NCBI GenBank assembly: GCA_965223725.1
Contig: CBDCXE010000002.1
Coordinates: 186,001 to 250,000 of the forward strand
Source: CBDCXE01 sp965223725 [NCBI: Nitrospinota bacterium]
Lineage (GTDB): Bacteria > Nitrospinota_A > UBA7883
DNA: 64,000 nt
Direction: 5' to 3'
Shown: piece by piece, positions 1 to 8,019 of the stretch
Layout of the letters: the number at the start of each line of letters is the position of its first letter
Numbering within the stretch: position 1 is the stretch's first letter
Position numbers and translations under genes: made by a program
The notes under the pieces: generated by a model
The model's input: only the letters and a program-made list of their open reading frames with translations
What the model was told of the DNA's origin: nothing
Databases searched by the model: none

Positions 1-11
1 ATTTTGCTTCT

Positions 12-1547
12 CTATTTCGGCGCGACCACAAAGCATTCCTGATGCTGGCTGAAATCTGTCTTAACAATTATACTTACATCCAGGTCCTGCTCCAGCCTGT
101 CCAGATAGTCCGATTCATCCTCGAACATCAGCTCCGCCACGCCCGGGGTCACCTTGCACTCCAGCGCCCCTCCATTGCTAATTGTGCTGGCCACACGCTT
201 TATCTCTCGGTATACCTCATATAGAATTGTGACGTCAGATTTTATTCGGCCCCTCCCTTCACAATATGGGCATGTGGTGGTCTGTATCCTGGAAAGAGAA
301 TCGCGGGAGCGTTTCCTGGTCATTTCCACCAGCCCCAGCTCTGATATTTTCAATATATTGGTGCGAGATCTGTCGTTTTTAAGCGCTTGCTCCAGCTCCT
401 TGTATACCTTGTCTTTACTCTGCTCCTGGTCCATATCGATGAAATCGATTATTATCAACCCACCGATATTGCGCAAACGTAACTGATATACGATCTCATG
501 GACCGCTTCGAGGTTGGTTTTCAGAATAGTCTCTTCCTGATCACGCTTGCCCACAAATTTGCCTGTGTTCACATCGATCGCTGTCAACGCTTCGGTCTGG
601 TCGATGATTATATAGCCACCGGACCGTAACCAGACTTTTCGACCAAGCGCCCGCTCTATCTCCATCTCCAGCCCGTATCGGCTGAATACCGGCTCTTTAT
701 CTGTATATAGCGAAATTTTATCGGTTATTTCAGGCAGGTAAGAGTCGCAAAAGCTTATGGACTGCATATAAGCTTTCTCATCATCCATCACTACGGACTC
801 CACATTTTCATTGAACAGATCGCGGATGGATCTTTGTATAAGGTCGAGGTCATGATAGACAATGTTTGGCGCCGGTGTAGAATCATATGGCTCTTTTATC
901 GAGGCCCACAATTTATCCAGGAACTTTATGTCATAGACTATTTCGTCACTGTTTCGCCCTTCCGCCGCTGTCCGCACAATATATCCGGAGCCGTTGTTTT
1001 TAAGCTCACCTAGCATATCCTTCAGCCTTTTCTTTTCATCCTCGCTCTCTATCCGGCGTGATACGCCCACCTGGTCGATGTTCGGCATATATACAAGATA
1101 GCGGCCCGGCAGGGAAATATAGCTGGTGATCCTGGCGCCTTTAGAGCCCATTGGGTCTTTGGAAACTTGCACCATTATCTCCTGGCCTTCTTTTATCAGC
1201 TCTTCGATCGGCTGGTGCTCTGGCATCGCTTCACCCTTTGACATAATACTTTCGCTTACCATATCCAGCTGGGTCTGCTCGTTCGGATCGATAAATTCCG
1301 AAAACTTATTGCTATGGTTCATTTCATTGACATCGGTAACATACAGGAACCCTGCTTTTTCCAGCCCAATATCCACAAATGCCACCTGCATTCCGGGCAG
1401 GACCTTATTTACAATACCTTTGTAGATGTTGCCCACAACACCATGATCAGCCTTTCGCTCTACGAATAGCTCTTTTATGATACCGTTTTCCAGTAAGGCG
1501 ACCCTGGTTTCCTGCGATGTTACGTTACATATGATTTGAGATGCCAT
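12..1547 (-). CDS. rng: Ribonuclease G/E family endoribonuclease
   Basis: Single-strand endoribonuclease of the RNase E/G family (mRNA turnover, rRNA 5' processing), cytoplasmic, 511 residues, close to RNase G length and without the long RNase E tail. An S1-like RNA-binding domain spans about residues 37-135 and carries a hydrophilic insertion at about 78-112. The DNase I-like catalytic part holds two Asp at the positions of the Mg ligands: D325 in AIDVNTGKF and D368 in IIIDFIDMD. A Zn-link CPYC is at 426-429. The open frame runs further upstream to 1826, but those 93 residues look non-coding and overlap the divergent methyltransferase gene. I chose the ATG at 1547, where the family N-terminus (MASQIICNVTSQE) begins. 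The stop lies 12 bases from the window edge. Confidence 0.95.
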   Translation of the reverse strand: MASQIICNVTSQETRVALLENGIIKELFVERKADHGVVGNIYKGIVNKVLPGMQVAFVDIGLEKAGFLYVTDVNEMNHSNKFSEFIDPNEQTQLDMVSESIMSKGEAMPEHQPIEELIKEGQEIMVQVSKDPMGSKGARITSYISLPGRYLVYMPNIDQVGVSRRIESEDEKKRLKDMLGELKNNGSGYIVRTAAEGRNSDEIVYDIKFLDKLWASIKEPYDSTPAPNIVYHDLDLIQRSIRDLFNENVESVVMDDEKAYMQSISFCDSYLPEITDKISLYTDKEPVFSRYGLEMEIERALGRKVWLRSGGYIIIDQTEALTAIDVNTGKFVGKRDQEETILKTNLEAVHEIVYQLRLRNIGGLIIIDFIDMDQEQSKDKVYKELEQALKNDRSRTNILKISELGLVEMTRKRSRDSLSRIQTTTCPYCEGRGRIKSDVTILYEVYREIKRVASTISNGGALECKVTPGVAELMFEDESDYLDRLEQDLDVSIIVKTDFSQHQECFVVAPK

Positions 1548-1725
1548 TTTCTTTGAAATAAGATTAATTGGGAATTTTATCATATTTGAATGGCAAGATG
1601 TAATGTCTTTTGAATCAATCAGATTGAACAGGACAGGATGCCGAAATATACTTTCTCCACATTCATATGATGGTAAGATTACTAATCTGACCTTAGTCAG
1701 TAATGGAACCGGAGGCGAGATTGAG

Positions 1726-2517
1726 TTGAAACGAACCATAAAATTGATATTGGCAAGGCTCCGACTTCTGGATATTGCCCAAAAACTTTTGATTGTGAAA
1801 AGACTCAAATCGTCAAAGGATGACAACGATCTTTTCCTAAAGGAAAATCCGGAGTTTGTTCCACCGCCGGCCTGGCTGCTTTATGACGCCAATGATAACA
1901 ACAGTTACCGCTCCTATTATCAATCTGGCAAGGAGCATGGGCAAATTGTAGCCGAATTGATCAAAAAATATTATGGCGGCAATGTTGAAAACCTTTTGGA
2001 ATGGGGGTCGGGTCAGGCCAGGGTATTGCGCCACTTTCCTCATTTGCTGCCAGGTTCCAGGTTATATGGAACCGATTACAACCAAAAAAGTATCAACTGG
2101 TGCAAAGCACAATTTAAAAATATTAACTTCACATCGTGCGATTTATTGCCCCCCACTTCTTATAGCGACAATTTTTTTGATGTAATCTATTCCATTTCCA
2201 TTTTCACACACCTTTCCGAAAACGCTCATACATTGTGGATAAAGGAGCTATACAGATTACTCAAACCTGGAGGGATTCTTGTGTCCAGCTTCCACGGTGA
2301 AAACTATTACGACCTTTTGACAGAAGATGAAAAGCAGCTTTTCGACAAAGGTTTACTGGTGACAAGACCATATGCCAAAGAGGGGAGCAAACTATATTCC
2401 ACGTTTCATTCCAAGAAGTTTTTACGTCAACTTTTTCATGAGTTTGAAATTATCGACATCAAGAATGATTTAGCTCCTGTGTTGGTTCAGTCACTGTGGG
2501 TAGCCAAAAAAATATAG
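1726..2517 (+). CDS. Class I SAM-dependent methyltransferase
   Basis: Probable S-adenosylmethionine methyltransferase of unknown substrate, 263 residues from the chosen start. Rossmann motifs are visible: LEWGSGQARVL (motif I), YGTDYN (acidic residue at the end of strand 2), DVIYSISIFTHL (motif IV region) and LLKPGGILVSS (post-motif). The frame is open from an ATG at 1603, but that start would lie only about 55 bases from the divergent rng start. The TTG at 1726 is preceded by GGAGG at good spacing and gives a basic N-terminus (LKRTIKLILARLRLLD), so I prefer it with moderate confidence. It is transcribed away from rng and converges with glgX. The substrate cannot be told from the sequence; small molecule or polysaccharide methylation are both possible. 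Confidence 0.8.
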   Translation: MKRTIKLILARLRLLDIAQKLLIVKRLKSSKDDNDLFLKENPEFVPPPAWLLYDANDNNSYRSYYQSGKEHGQIVAELIKKYYGGNVENLLEWGSGQARVLRHFPHLLPGSRLYGTDYNQKSINWCKAQFKNINFTSCDLLPPTSYSDNFFDVIYSISIFTHLSENAHTLWIKELYRLLKPGGILVSSFHGENYYDLLTEDEKQLFDKGLLVTRPYAKEGSKLYSTFHSKKFLRQLFHEFEIIDIKNDLAPVLVQSLWVAKKI

Positions 2518-2556
2518 ACGTTATAATAGCGTTTTCAAAATAAATTTTTACAAATA

Positions 2557-4689
2557 CTATTTGCGCCGCGCTACAAGGATCATGCTGCTTCCAGGCTCCA
2601 GGCTGATATGACGCTGTTCCGGCAACGGCTCTTCATCTTTATAATCTATGAAATCCTCCGGTGATGACAGTGATGTATCCACAATTTTGCGCCACGATCT
2701 GCCCTGAATTCTTGGCAGATTGAACTTCACAACTTTCTCATCCGAATTGAACGCAATATATATATCCGCTTTGCGTAATCCATCTTTTTTTAATGGGCCA
2801 CCTATAGTAAAAGCCAATATCCTTGATTGTTCGGTCCAGTCCGGTTTACCTACCTTGTCGCTGTGCCACTCTATGTCTAGCCTGCTTGTGCCTTTCAGCC
2901 GTTTGCCTGTGTAGTATGTTTTTCTGCGCAAGGCACTATTATTTTTGCGGAAATTTATCATTTTCCTGACAAACCGGTGGAACCCGGAGTTTTTCTTACA
3001 ATCACCCCAGTTTATCCAGTTCAGCCCATCGTCATGGCAATAGGTATTGTTGTTGCCGTTTTTTGTACGGGCCATTTCATCCCCTTCATACAACATAGGA
3101 ACACCAAGGGACACCATCAGCAAAACGATCGCATTTTTCATTTTTCGCAGGCGGAGCGCCTCGATATCCGGGTCATCGGTCGGGCCTTCTACTCCATGAT
3201 TAAAGCTCCAGTTATCGTTGCTGCCATCCCTGTTCTCTTCTCCGTTCGCTTCATTATGCTTTTCGTTGTAAGAGAACAGGTCGCGCAAGGTAAATCCGTC
3301 ATGGCATGTTATGAAATTGATTGAATGGTATGGGTAGCGCCCGCCACTTTGATACAGGTCGGGGCTTCCGGAGATCCTTTTCGCCATCTCGCCCACCTGG
3401 CCTTTATAGCCATTAAGAAACCGCCGGGCGGTATCTCTATATTTACCGTTCCATTCGCCCCACCTGCCCCAGGCGCAAAACGAACCGATCTGATACAGGC
3501 CGCCGGCGTCCCAGGCTTCCGCTATCAGTTTGCAATTAGCCAATATCGGGTCGAGCGCTATCAACTCTATTAATGGTGGATTGCTCAACGGCTTGCCAGT
3601 GGAGTCGCGCCCCAGTATAGAAGCCAGGTCGAAGCGAAATCCGTCAACGCGCATCTCCATCACCCAATACCGCAGGCAGTCGCGGATCATTTCCCGCACC
3701 ACAGGATGATTGCAGTTTATAGTGTTCCCGCAACCAGAGAAGTTCAGGTATTTGCCATCGTCAGACAGCATATAGTAGGTATCGTTATCGATCCCACGGA
3801 ACGATATGGTGGGTCCACGGTGGTCGCCTTCCGCCGTGTGGTTGAACACCACGTCGAGGATAACTTCGATCCCTTCCGCATGGCATGCCCTTACCAGCTC
3901 CTTGAACTCATGGATTTGCCCACCGGTTTTACCCGACGCCGCATAAGAAGCCTTCGGCGCGAAAAAGGCGATCGTGGAGTAACCCCAGTAGTTTAGCAGT
4001 TGCCGGCCTGTTTCCGGGTTGGCCCTGGCTATTTCAGTTTCAAAAAACTCGCTGACCGGCATCAGCTCGACAGCGTTTATACCCAGGCTTTTGAGGTATG
4101 GAAGTTTTTCTATCAGCCCTTTGTATGTGCCTGGCGCTTCAACATCTGAAGAGGAATGCCTGGTAAATCCACGGGTATGCGCTTCATAAATAATCAGGTC
4201 TTCCATGCTGATGTTTGGTTTGTTATCTTCTTTCCAATCAAACCCGTCGGTCTCTATCCGGCATCGGAGCGTGCTGTCGGTGACAACGCCATAGTTATTA
4301 CTCACCTCCATATATTGGTCGCCCCACTGTTCTGCCCCCGTTATTGACCGCGCATACGGATCGAGCAAGATAGCGTTTGGATCGAACCTGTGCCCTGCTT
4401 CTGGCTCCCAGGGGCCGTCCATCTTGTAAGCGTACTGGATATTGTGATGTTCGAGACCACAAATAGCGATATGCCAGATATCACCGGTCCGATGGAGATA
4501 CGGGTCGAGCCGGATTTCAGCCATTGGCATAGACTCACCATCTTTATACAGCAGTAGAGTCACCTCTTCCGCCATTTTCGATCCGATGGAAAAGTTTATT
4601 CCTTCCGGATCGACGGTGGCGCCATAAGGAAGCGGCCGACCCATACCGATTTTAAACGGTACATTTTTGTATGGTAAATAATTTTCCAT
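2557..4689 (-). CDS. glgX: Glycogen debranching enzyme GlgX (GH13 isoamylase type)
   Basis: Hydrolyses alpha-1,6 branches of glycogen or limit dextrin in the cytoplasm; 710 residues, full family length. An N-terminal CBM48-like beta-sandwich (about 10-130, beginning GRPLPYGATVDPEGINF) precedes the GH13 barrel. The four GH13 regions are intact: ILDVVFNHTAEGD, VDGFRFDLAS (nucleophile Asp), LIAEAWDAGG (acid Glu) and FITCHDGFTL. The segment ANGEENRDGSNDNWSFNHG is the typical GlgX/TreX loop. A C-terminal beta domain follows. It is a lone gene here; no other glycogen genes are adjacent. It converges with the methyltransferase gene, with 39 bases between the two stops. Confidence 0.96.
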   Translation of the reverse strand: MENYLPYKNVPFKIGMGRPLPYGATVDPEGINFSIGSKMAEEVTLLLYKDGESMPMAEIRLDPYLHRTGDIWHIAICGLEHHNIQYAYKMDGPWEPEAGHRFDPNAILLDPYARSITGAEQWGDQYMEVSNNYGVVTDSTLRCRIETDGFDWKEDNKPNISMEDLIIYEAHTRGFTRHSSSDVEAPGTYKGLIEKLPYLKSLGINAVELMPVSEFFETEIARANPETGRQLLNYWGYSTIAFFAPKASYAASGKTGGQIHEFKELVRACHAEGIEVILDVVFNHTAEGDHRGPTISFRGIDNDTYYMLSDDGKYLNFSGCGNTINCNHPVVREMIRDCLRYWVMEMRVDGFRFDLASILGRDSTGKPLSNPPLIELIALDPILANCKLIAEAWDAGGLYQIGSFCAWGRWGEWNGKYRDTARRFLNGYKGQVGEMAKRISGSPDLYQSGGRYPYHSINFITCHDGFTLRDLFSYNEKHNEANGEENRDGSNDNWSFNHGVEGPTDDPDIEALRLRKMKNAIVLLMVSLGVPMLYEGDEMARTKNGNNNTYCHDDGLNWINWGDCKKNSGFHRFVRKMINFRKNNSALRRKTYYTGKRLKGTSRLDIEWHSDKVGKPDWTEQSRILAFTIGGPLKKDGLRKADIYIAFNSDEKVVKFNLPRIQGRSWRKIVDTSLSSPEDFIDYKDEEPLPEQRHISLEPGSSMILVARRK

Positions 4690-4709
4690 GATGTTTTATA
4701 TCATGAGAT

Positions 4710-5228
4710 TTGCTATTTGAAACAGAAGATTGGCGCAATACCCTCTATCACCCCACAGGCTGCCTTATCAAATATAACCCAGAGGGTCATGCTGGAGTTG
4801 GGCGCATTAAGGCGGCTGGGGGGGGCTCCAGGGATATCACCGTAGACACCAGAATAATATCAGCCACCAACCAGAACCTGTTCCAAAAAGTTCTTGATGG
4901 CCAGTTTCGGTCCGATCTAATATACAGACTGAACATGTTTACGATCCAGCTACCGCCTTTAAGGAAGCGGATAAGCGGTGTGCCGATGCTTGCCCGGCAT
5001 ATGCTTGAAGAAGCGAAGCCGAGGATAGGGAAGAACATTGTGGACCTTGACAACAAGACTATCGAACAGATGAAACAGTATAACTGGCCCGGAAATGTGC
5101 GGGAATTGCACAACATTGTGGAGCGCGCTTGCATACTGGCCAAATCGGAAGCCGCTCGCCAGCTTGGTATATCCCGGATTACTTCACGCGAAAAGCTGAA
5201 AAGACCTGAAATGATGGAAAAACCATGA
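4710..5228 (+). pseudogene. Remnant of a sigma-54 (NtrC-type) activator
   Basis: The middle of this frame matches the second half of an AAA+ sigma-54 interaction domain: DTRIISATNQNL, FRSDLIYRLNMFTIQLPPLRKR (split here as family landmarks) and YNWPGNVRELHNIVERA. Walker A, GAFTGA and Walker B are all absent, and the first about 35 residues have no family likeness. At the 3' end ERACILAKSE runs directly into AARQLGIS, a Fis-type helix-turn-helix start. The usual linker of several tens of residues is therefore missing, and the HTH then degenerates. I read this as a gene with a 5' truncation and at least one internal in-frame deletion. It begins 20 bases from the divergent glgX start. It cannot be a functional activator. 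Confidence 0.8.
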
Positions 5229-5254
5229 TACAAACGTTGAACTGCAATTGCGAG

Positions 5255-5288
5255 TTGGGCGCCCAATGATCAGCGATTGTGCTATATT
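5255..5288 (+). promoter_or_regulatory. Palindrome plus extended -10 upstream of BON lipoprotein-fur
   Basis: A perfect 12-base palindrome TTGGGCGCCCAA at 5255-5266 lies over the expected -35 region of an extended -10 element (TG-C-TATATT, 5280-5288). A strong AGGAGG ribosome site follows before the lipoprotein ATG at 5317. The palindrome may be an operator. It does not resemble a classical A/T-rich Fur box, so the regulator is unknown. Confidence 0.4.
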
Positions 5289-5316
5289 ATATTTGAAATT
5301 CGTATAAGGAGGATTT

Positions 5317-5685
5317 ATGCGTTATCTGATGATTTTGGCGACTATTATGATACCTGCCATTATTGGTTGCGCGGCTACGGATGAAGAGAAGGGACCCATG
5401 GAGAGGACCGGGGAATATATCGATGACAGCGTTGAAGCCGGTGTAGAGACGACAAAGGAGTTTTTCAGCGACTCTGCCATTACCACCAGAGTAAAACAAC
5501 GGCTGTTGCGGGATGAACATGTCTCTGTGTTCGATATAGGTATCACCACCAAGCATGGCAATGTGATTGTTGAGGGCGAAGTGGCCAGTGAAAAGTTGGC
5601 TGAAAGAGCTATGGAGATTGTACTGTCCACCAAAGGTGTGCGATCGGCAGAGAACCATATAACCATTGAAAAACAGGCAAAATGA
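5317..5685 (+). CDS. BON-domain lipoprotein (OsmY-like)
   Basis: Envelope lipoprotein of 122 residues. A signal peptide with lipobox AIIGC (Cys18) is followed by an acidic linker and one BON domain (about 50-117: ITTRVKQRLL, GNVIVEGEV, VRSAENHI). BON domains bind phospholipid or other envelope surfaces, and OsmY-type proteins are induced by osmotic or envelope stress. AGGAGG stands 8 bases before the ATG. The stop overlaps the ATG of the fur-like gene (ATGA), so the two are translationally coupled, which suggests metal- or stress-linked expression of both. Confidence 0.88.
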   Translation: MRYLMILATIMIPAIIGCAATDEEKGPMERTGEYIDDSVEAGVETTKEFFSDSAITTRVKQRLLRDEHVSVFDIGITTKHGNVIVEGEVASEKLAERAMEIVLSTKGVRSAENHITIEKQAK

Positions 5686-6143
5686 CAAAGTCTGATTCAT
5701 TTGAGAGATCGATCGAGCAGTACAGCGAATATCTTGCGCGCAATGGCCTGAAGTCGACGGTACAGCGCACAGTAATCCTTGATGAGCTTAGCAAATCTGA
5801 AGGGCACGTCAGCGCGGAGGAGCTTCATTATCAGCTCAAAAACAGGCATTCGCAGATCGGCCTGGCGACAGTCTACAGAACTTTGAAAATTTTAAGTGAC
5901 GCGGGGCTGGCCCATGAACGCAGGTTCAACGACGGCTTTACCCGCTATGAATTCGCCGCCCCAGACAGCGGCCATCATGATCATATAGTGTGTCTGGCGT
6001 GCGGCCTGGTGCAAGAATTCGAAAATCTGGAGATAGAACAGCTCCAGGAAAAAGTGGCGTTAAACCATAATTTTAAAATGATTAATCACAAGCTGGAAAT
6101 ATACGGCCTGTGCAAAAAATGCGCGAATAAAAAAACAAAGTAA
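5682..6143 (+). CDS. fur: Fur-family metalloregulator
   Basis: DNA-binding metal-dependent repressor, 153 residues. The winged helix is at about 15-90 (VQRTVILDEL, GLATVYRTLKILSDAGL with the recognition helix ATVYRTLK). The metal-binding half carries HHDHIVCLACG and a C-terminal CKKC, that is, both Cys pairs of the structural Zn site. The paralogue (Fur, Zur, PerR) cannot be settled from the sequence alone; HHDH with both CxxC pairs is typical of Fur. It overlaps the stop of the BON lipoprotein gene by 4 bases and is therefore likely autoregulated with it. Confidence 0.93.
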   Translation: MTKSDSFERSIEQYSEYLARNGLKSTVQRTVILDELSKSEGHVSAEELHYQLKNRHSQIGLATVYRTLKILSDAGLAHERRFNDGFTRYEFAAPDSGHHDHIVCLACGLVQEFENLEIEQLQEKVALNHNFKMINHKLEIYGLCKKCANKKTK

Positions 6144-6152
6144 AAGACTGGA

Positions 6153-6956
6153 CTAGCGGCTCTGGTCCGACGTCACTGCCGGAAAAGTTATTTTCACCGT
6201 TGTCCCTTTATCTTTACTTGATTCCAGTTCAAGTTTTCCCTTATTCAATTGAACAAGCTCCCGCGCTATATATAGCCCCAACCCGGCGCCTTTCTCATCA
6301 CCGGTCCCGAAAGTAAACACCCGGTCATCAGGGTTGAAAAGTTTTTCCATAAATTCAGCCGTCATACCCACACCGTTGTCACTAACAAAAATATAAGCCT
6401 GTCCGTTTTCCATGCCTGCTCCCAGCTCCACCAAACCACCTGGTTTAGTAAACCAGATAGCGTTCATGACTATATGGCGCAAAGCTGCAATAGCAATCGT
6501 TTTATCAATATCCGCTAAAGCTCCATTTGTGATCACCGACGATAATGTGATCTCTTTATCACCGGCAAGAGCGCCAAGCTCCGATATACAGCTATCGATT
6601 AGACCCTTCATTTCAACCTTTTCTGGTTTCATCTCAACCTTGCCACGCAATATTTTAGAGATCATCGAAAGCTCTTCCACCAGGGCAAGTTGCCGTTTGG
6701 ATGATCGCTCCAGCGACTCCAGAATCGTCAATTGCCGCTCGGTCAGGTTTTCAGCTTTGCTGTTCAAAAGCAGGTTGATCAAACCAATAGTCGAAGTAAT
6801 TGGCGATCGGACATCATGGGAAATGATCGCCAATACAGCCTCTTGCAAAGCAATTTTCTTTTCCAGCGCCTCTATACGCATAGCCAGCCCATCCGTATCC
6901 CGGCTCGGTTTGTCCCCATCGTTGCTATTCAATCTATCGCTCGCAAATGGCGCCAA
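6153..6956 (-). CDS. Soluble sensor histidine kinase
   Basis: Histidine kinase of up to 267 residues with no clear sensor domain. A short coiled-coil start (ALEKKIALQEAVL) leads into HisKA with the H-box ISHDVRSPITS, then HATPase with an N-box (IVMNAIWFT), SDNGVGM and GAGLGLYIAREL. No response regulator is adjacent. The start is uncertain. The longest usual start is TTG at 6956 without a visible ribosome site, immediately beyond the mdh terminator. An ATG at 6881 (242 residues) has a weak GGATGGG upstream and is a fair alternative. The open frame also extends upstream through the terminator (see findings). Confidence 0.85.
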   Translation of the reverse strand: MAPFASDRLNSNDGDKPSRDTDGLAMRIEALEKKIALQEAVLAIISHDVRSPITSTIGLINLLLNSKAENLTERQLTILESLERSSKRQLALVEELSMISKILRGKVEMKPEKVEMKGLIDSCISELGALAGDKEITLSSVITNGALADIDKTIAIAALRHIVMNAIWFTKPGGLVELGAGMENGQAYIFVSDNGVGMTAEFMEKLFNPDDRVFTFGTGDEKGAGLGLYIARELVQLNKGKLELESSKDKGTTVKITFPAVTSDQSR

Positions 6957-6996
6957 AAATAAAAAGCCGCCAGATATTATAAAAATGGCGGCTTAA
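6957..6996 (-). terminator. Intrinsic terminator of the aconitase-IDH-like-mdh cluster
   Basis: On the minus strand an 8-bp stem AAGCCGCC/GGCGGCTT with a 15-base A/T-rich loop is followed by TTTATTTTT. It begins 20 bases after the mdh stop. The plus-strand side also carries A-rich/T-rich flanks, so weak bidirectional action is possible. Confidence 0.85.
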
Positions 6997-7016
6997 TATT
7001 TTCAGTCAGCTTGGCG

Positions 7017-7946
7017 CTATACTTTTAATTGGGCGACAGATTCTTTAACAGCCGCCGCAGAATTCTGCAACGCAGCGTTTTCCTCATCGGTCAGTGGCAG
7101 CTCAACAATATCCGCAATGCCACTCCAGTTAAGCCTGACCGGAACACCCATGAAGATGCCATCGATACCATACTCGCCTTCCAGAAAAGCCGCCGCCGGC
7201 AAGATCCTGTTTTTCTCCAGCACGATCGATTCGACCATGTTCACCACCGACGAAGCGGGGGCATAGTAGGCGGAGCCGGTTTTCAGCAGTTTCACGATCT
7301 CGGCGCCACCGTTTTTGGTCCGTTCCACCATCTCGTCGATTTTCTCTTTAGAAATCAACTCTGTTATAGGAATGCCAGCCACCGAAGAGAAGCGCGGCAT
7401 CGGCACCATGTCGTTGCCATGCAGGCCGAGGACCGTGGCGTGCACATCTTCGTTGGAGACGCCAAGCTCCATCGAGATAAAGGAACGAAACCTTGTGGAG
7501 TCCAGAACACCCGCCATGCCCAATATGCGGTGTTTGTCCAGCCCGGTATACTTTTTAGCGATCCAGGTCATGGTGTCCAGCGGATTGGTGACAACTATCA
7601 TAAAGCAGTTGGGTGAATATTTGATCACCTCTTCACAACAAGATTTCACAATCTCCGCATTCTGGTCGCGAAGATCTTCCCTGGACATACCTGGTTTTCT
7701 GGCAAGACCGGCGGTCATGACCACAATGTCGGAATTGGCGGTCTGCTCGTAAGAGTTGAGGCCAACCACCTGAGAGTCGAAATCCTCCAACGGGGCCGAT
7801 TCCATAAGATCCAGCGCCTTGCCCTGCGGCACATCTTCAATGATATCCACAATGCTGACATGCCCCAGCCGTTTATAAGCGATTAATTGCGCTGTTGTCG
7901 CCCCTACGTGACCCGCGCCGATGACAGTGATTTTTTTCTTAGCCAT
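7017..7946 (-). CDS. mdh: Malate dehydrogenase (LDH-like, NAD-dependent)
   Basis: Oxidises malate to oxaloacetate in the TCA cycle; 309 residues from the ATG at 7946, which has GAGGG upstream and gives the expected N-terminus MAKKKITVIGAGHVG. The Rossmann motif GAGHVG and a following acidic residue (VDI) fit NAD. Substrate arginines lie in ARKPGMSR and LDSTRFR, and the catalytic His is in GLHGNDMVP. This is the LDH-like MDH group common in non-enteric bacteria. It is the last gene of the leftward TCA block and is followed by a strong terminator. Confidence 0.96.
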   Translation of the reverse strand: MAKKKITVIGAGHVGATTAQLIAYKRLGHVSIVDIIEDVPQGKALDLMESAPLEDFDSQVVGLNSYEQTANSDIVVMTAGLARKPGMSREDLRDQNAEIVKSCCEEVIKYSPNCFMIVVTNPLDTMTWIAKKYTGLDKHRILGMAGVLDSTRFRSFISMELGVSNEDVHATVLGLHGNDMVPMPRFSSVAGIPITELISKEKIDEMVERTKNGGAEIVKLLKTGSAYYAPASSVVNMVESIVLEKNRILPAAAFLEGEYGIDGIFMGVPVRLNWSGIADIVELPLTDEENAALQNSAAAVKESVAQLKV

Positions 7947-8019
7947 ACAATTACCCTCTAATATAATGGGGCGATCAAACATATCCGACCGCCAATGTTA
8001 AAAAATAAAGAAAACTACT

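Noticed and set aside
12-1826. Extended 604-residue version of RNase G starting at 1826.
   Set aside because: The extra 93 residues have no family character, lie opposite the divergent methyltransferase gene, and the expected N-terminus begins at 1547.
5255-5266. The palindrome TTGGGCGCCCAA as a classical Fur box.
   Set aside because: It is G/C-rich and shows none of the GATAAT-type hexamers; only a generic operator can be proposed.
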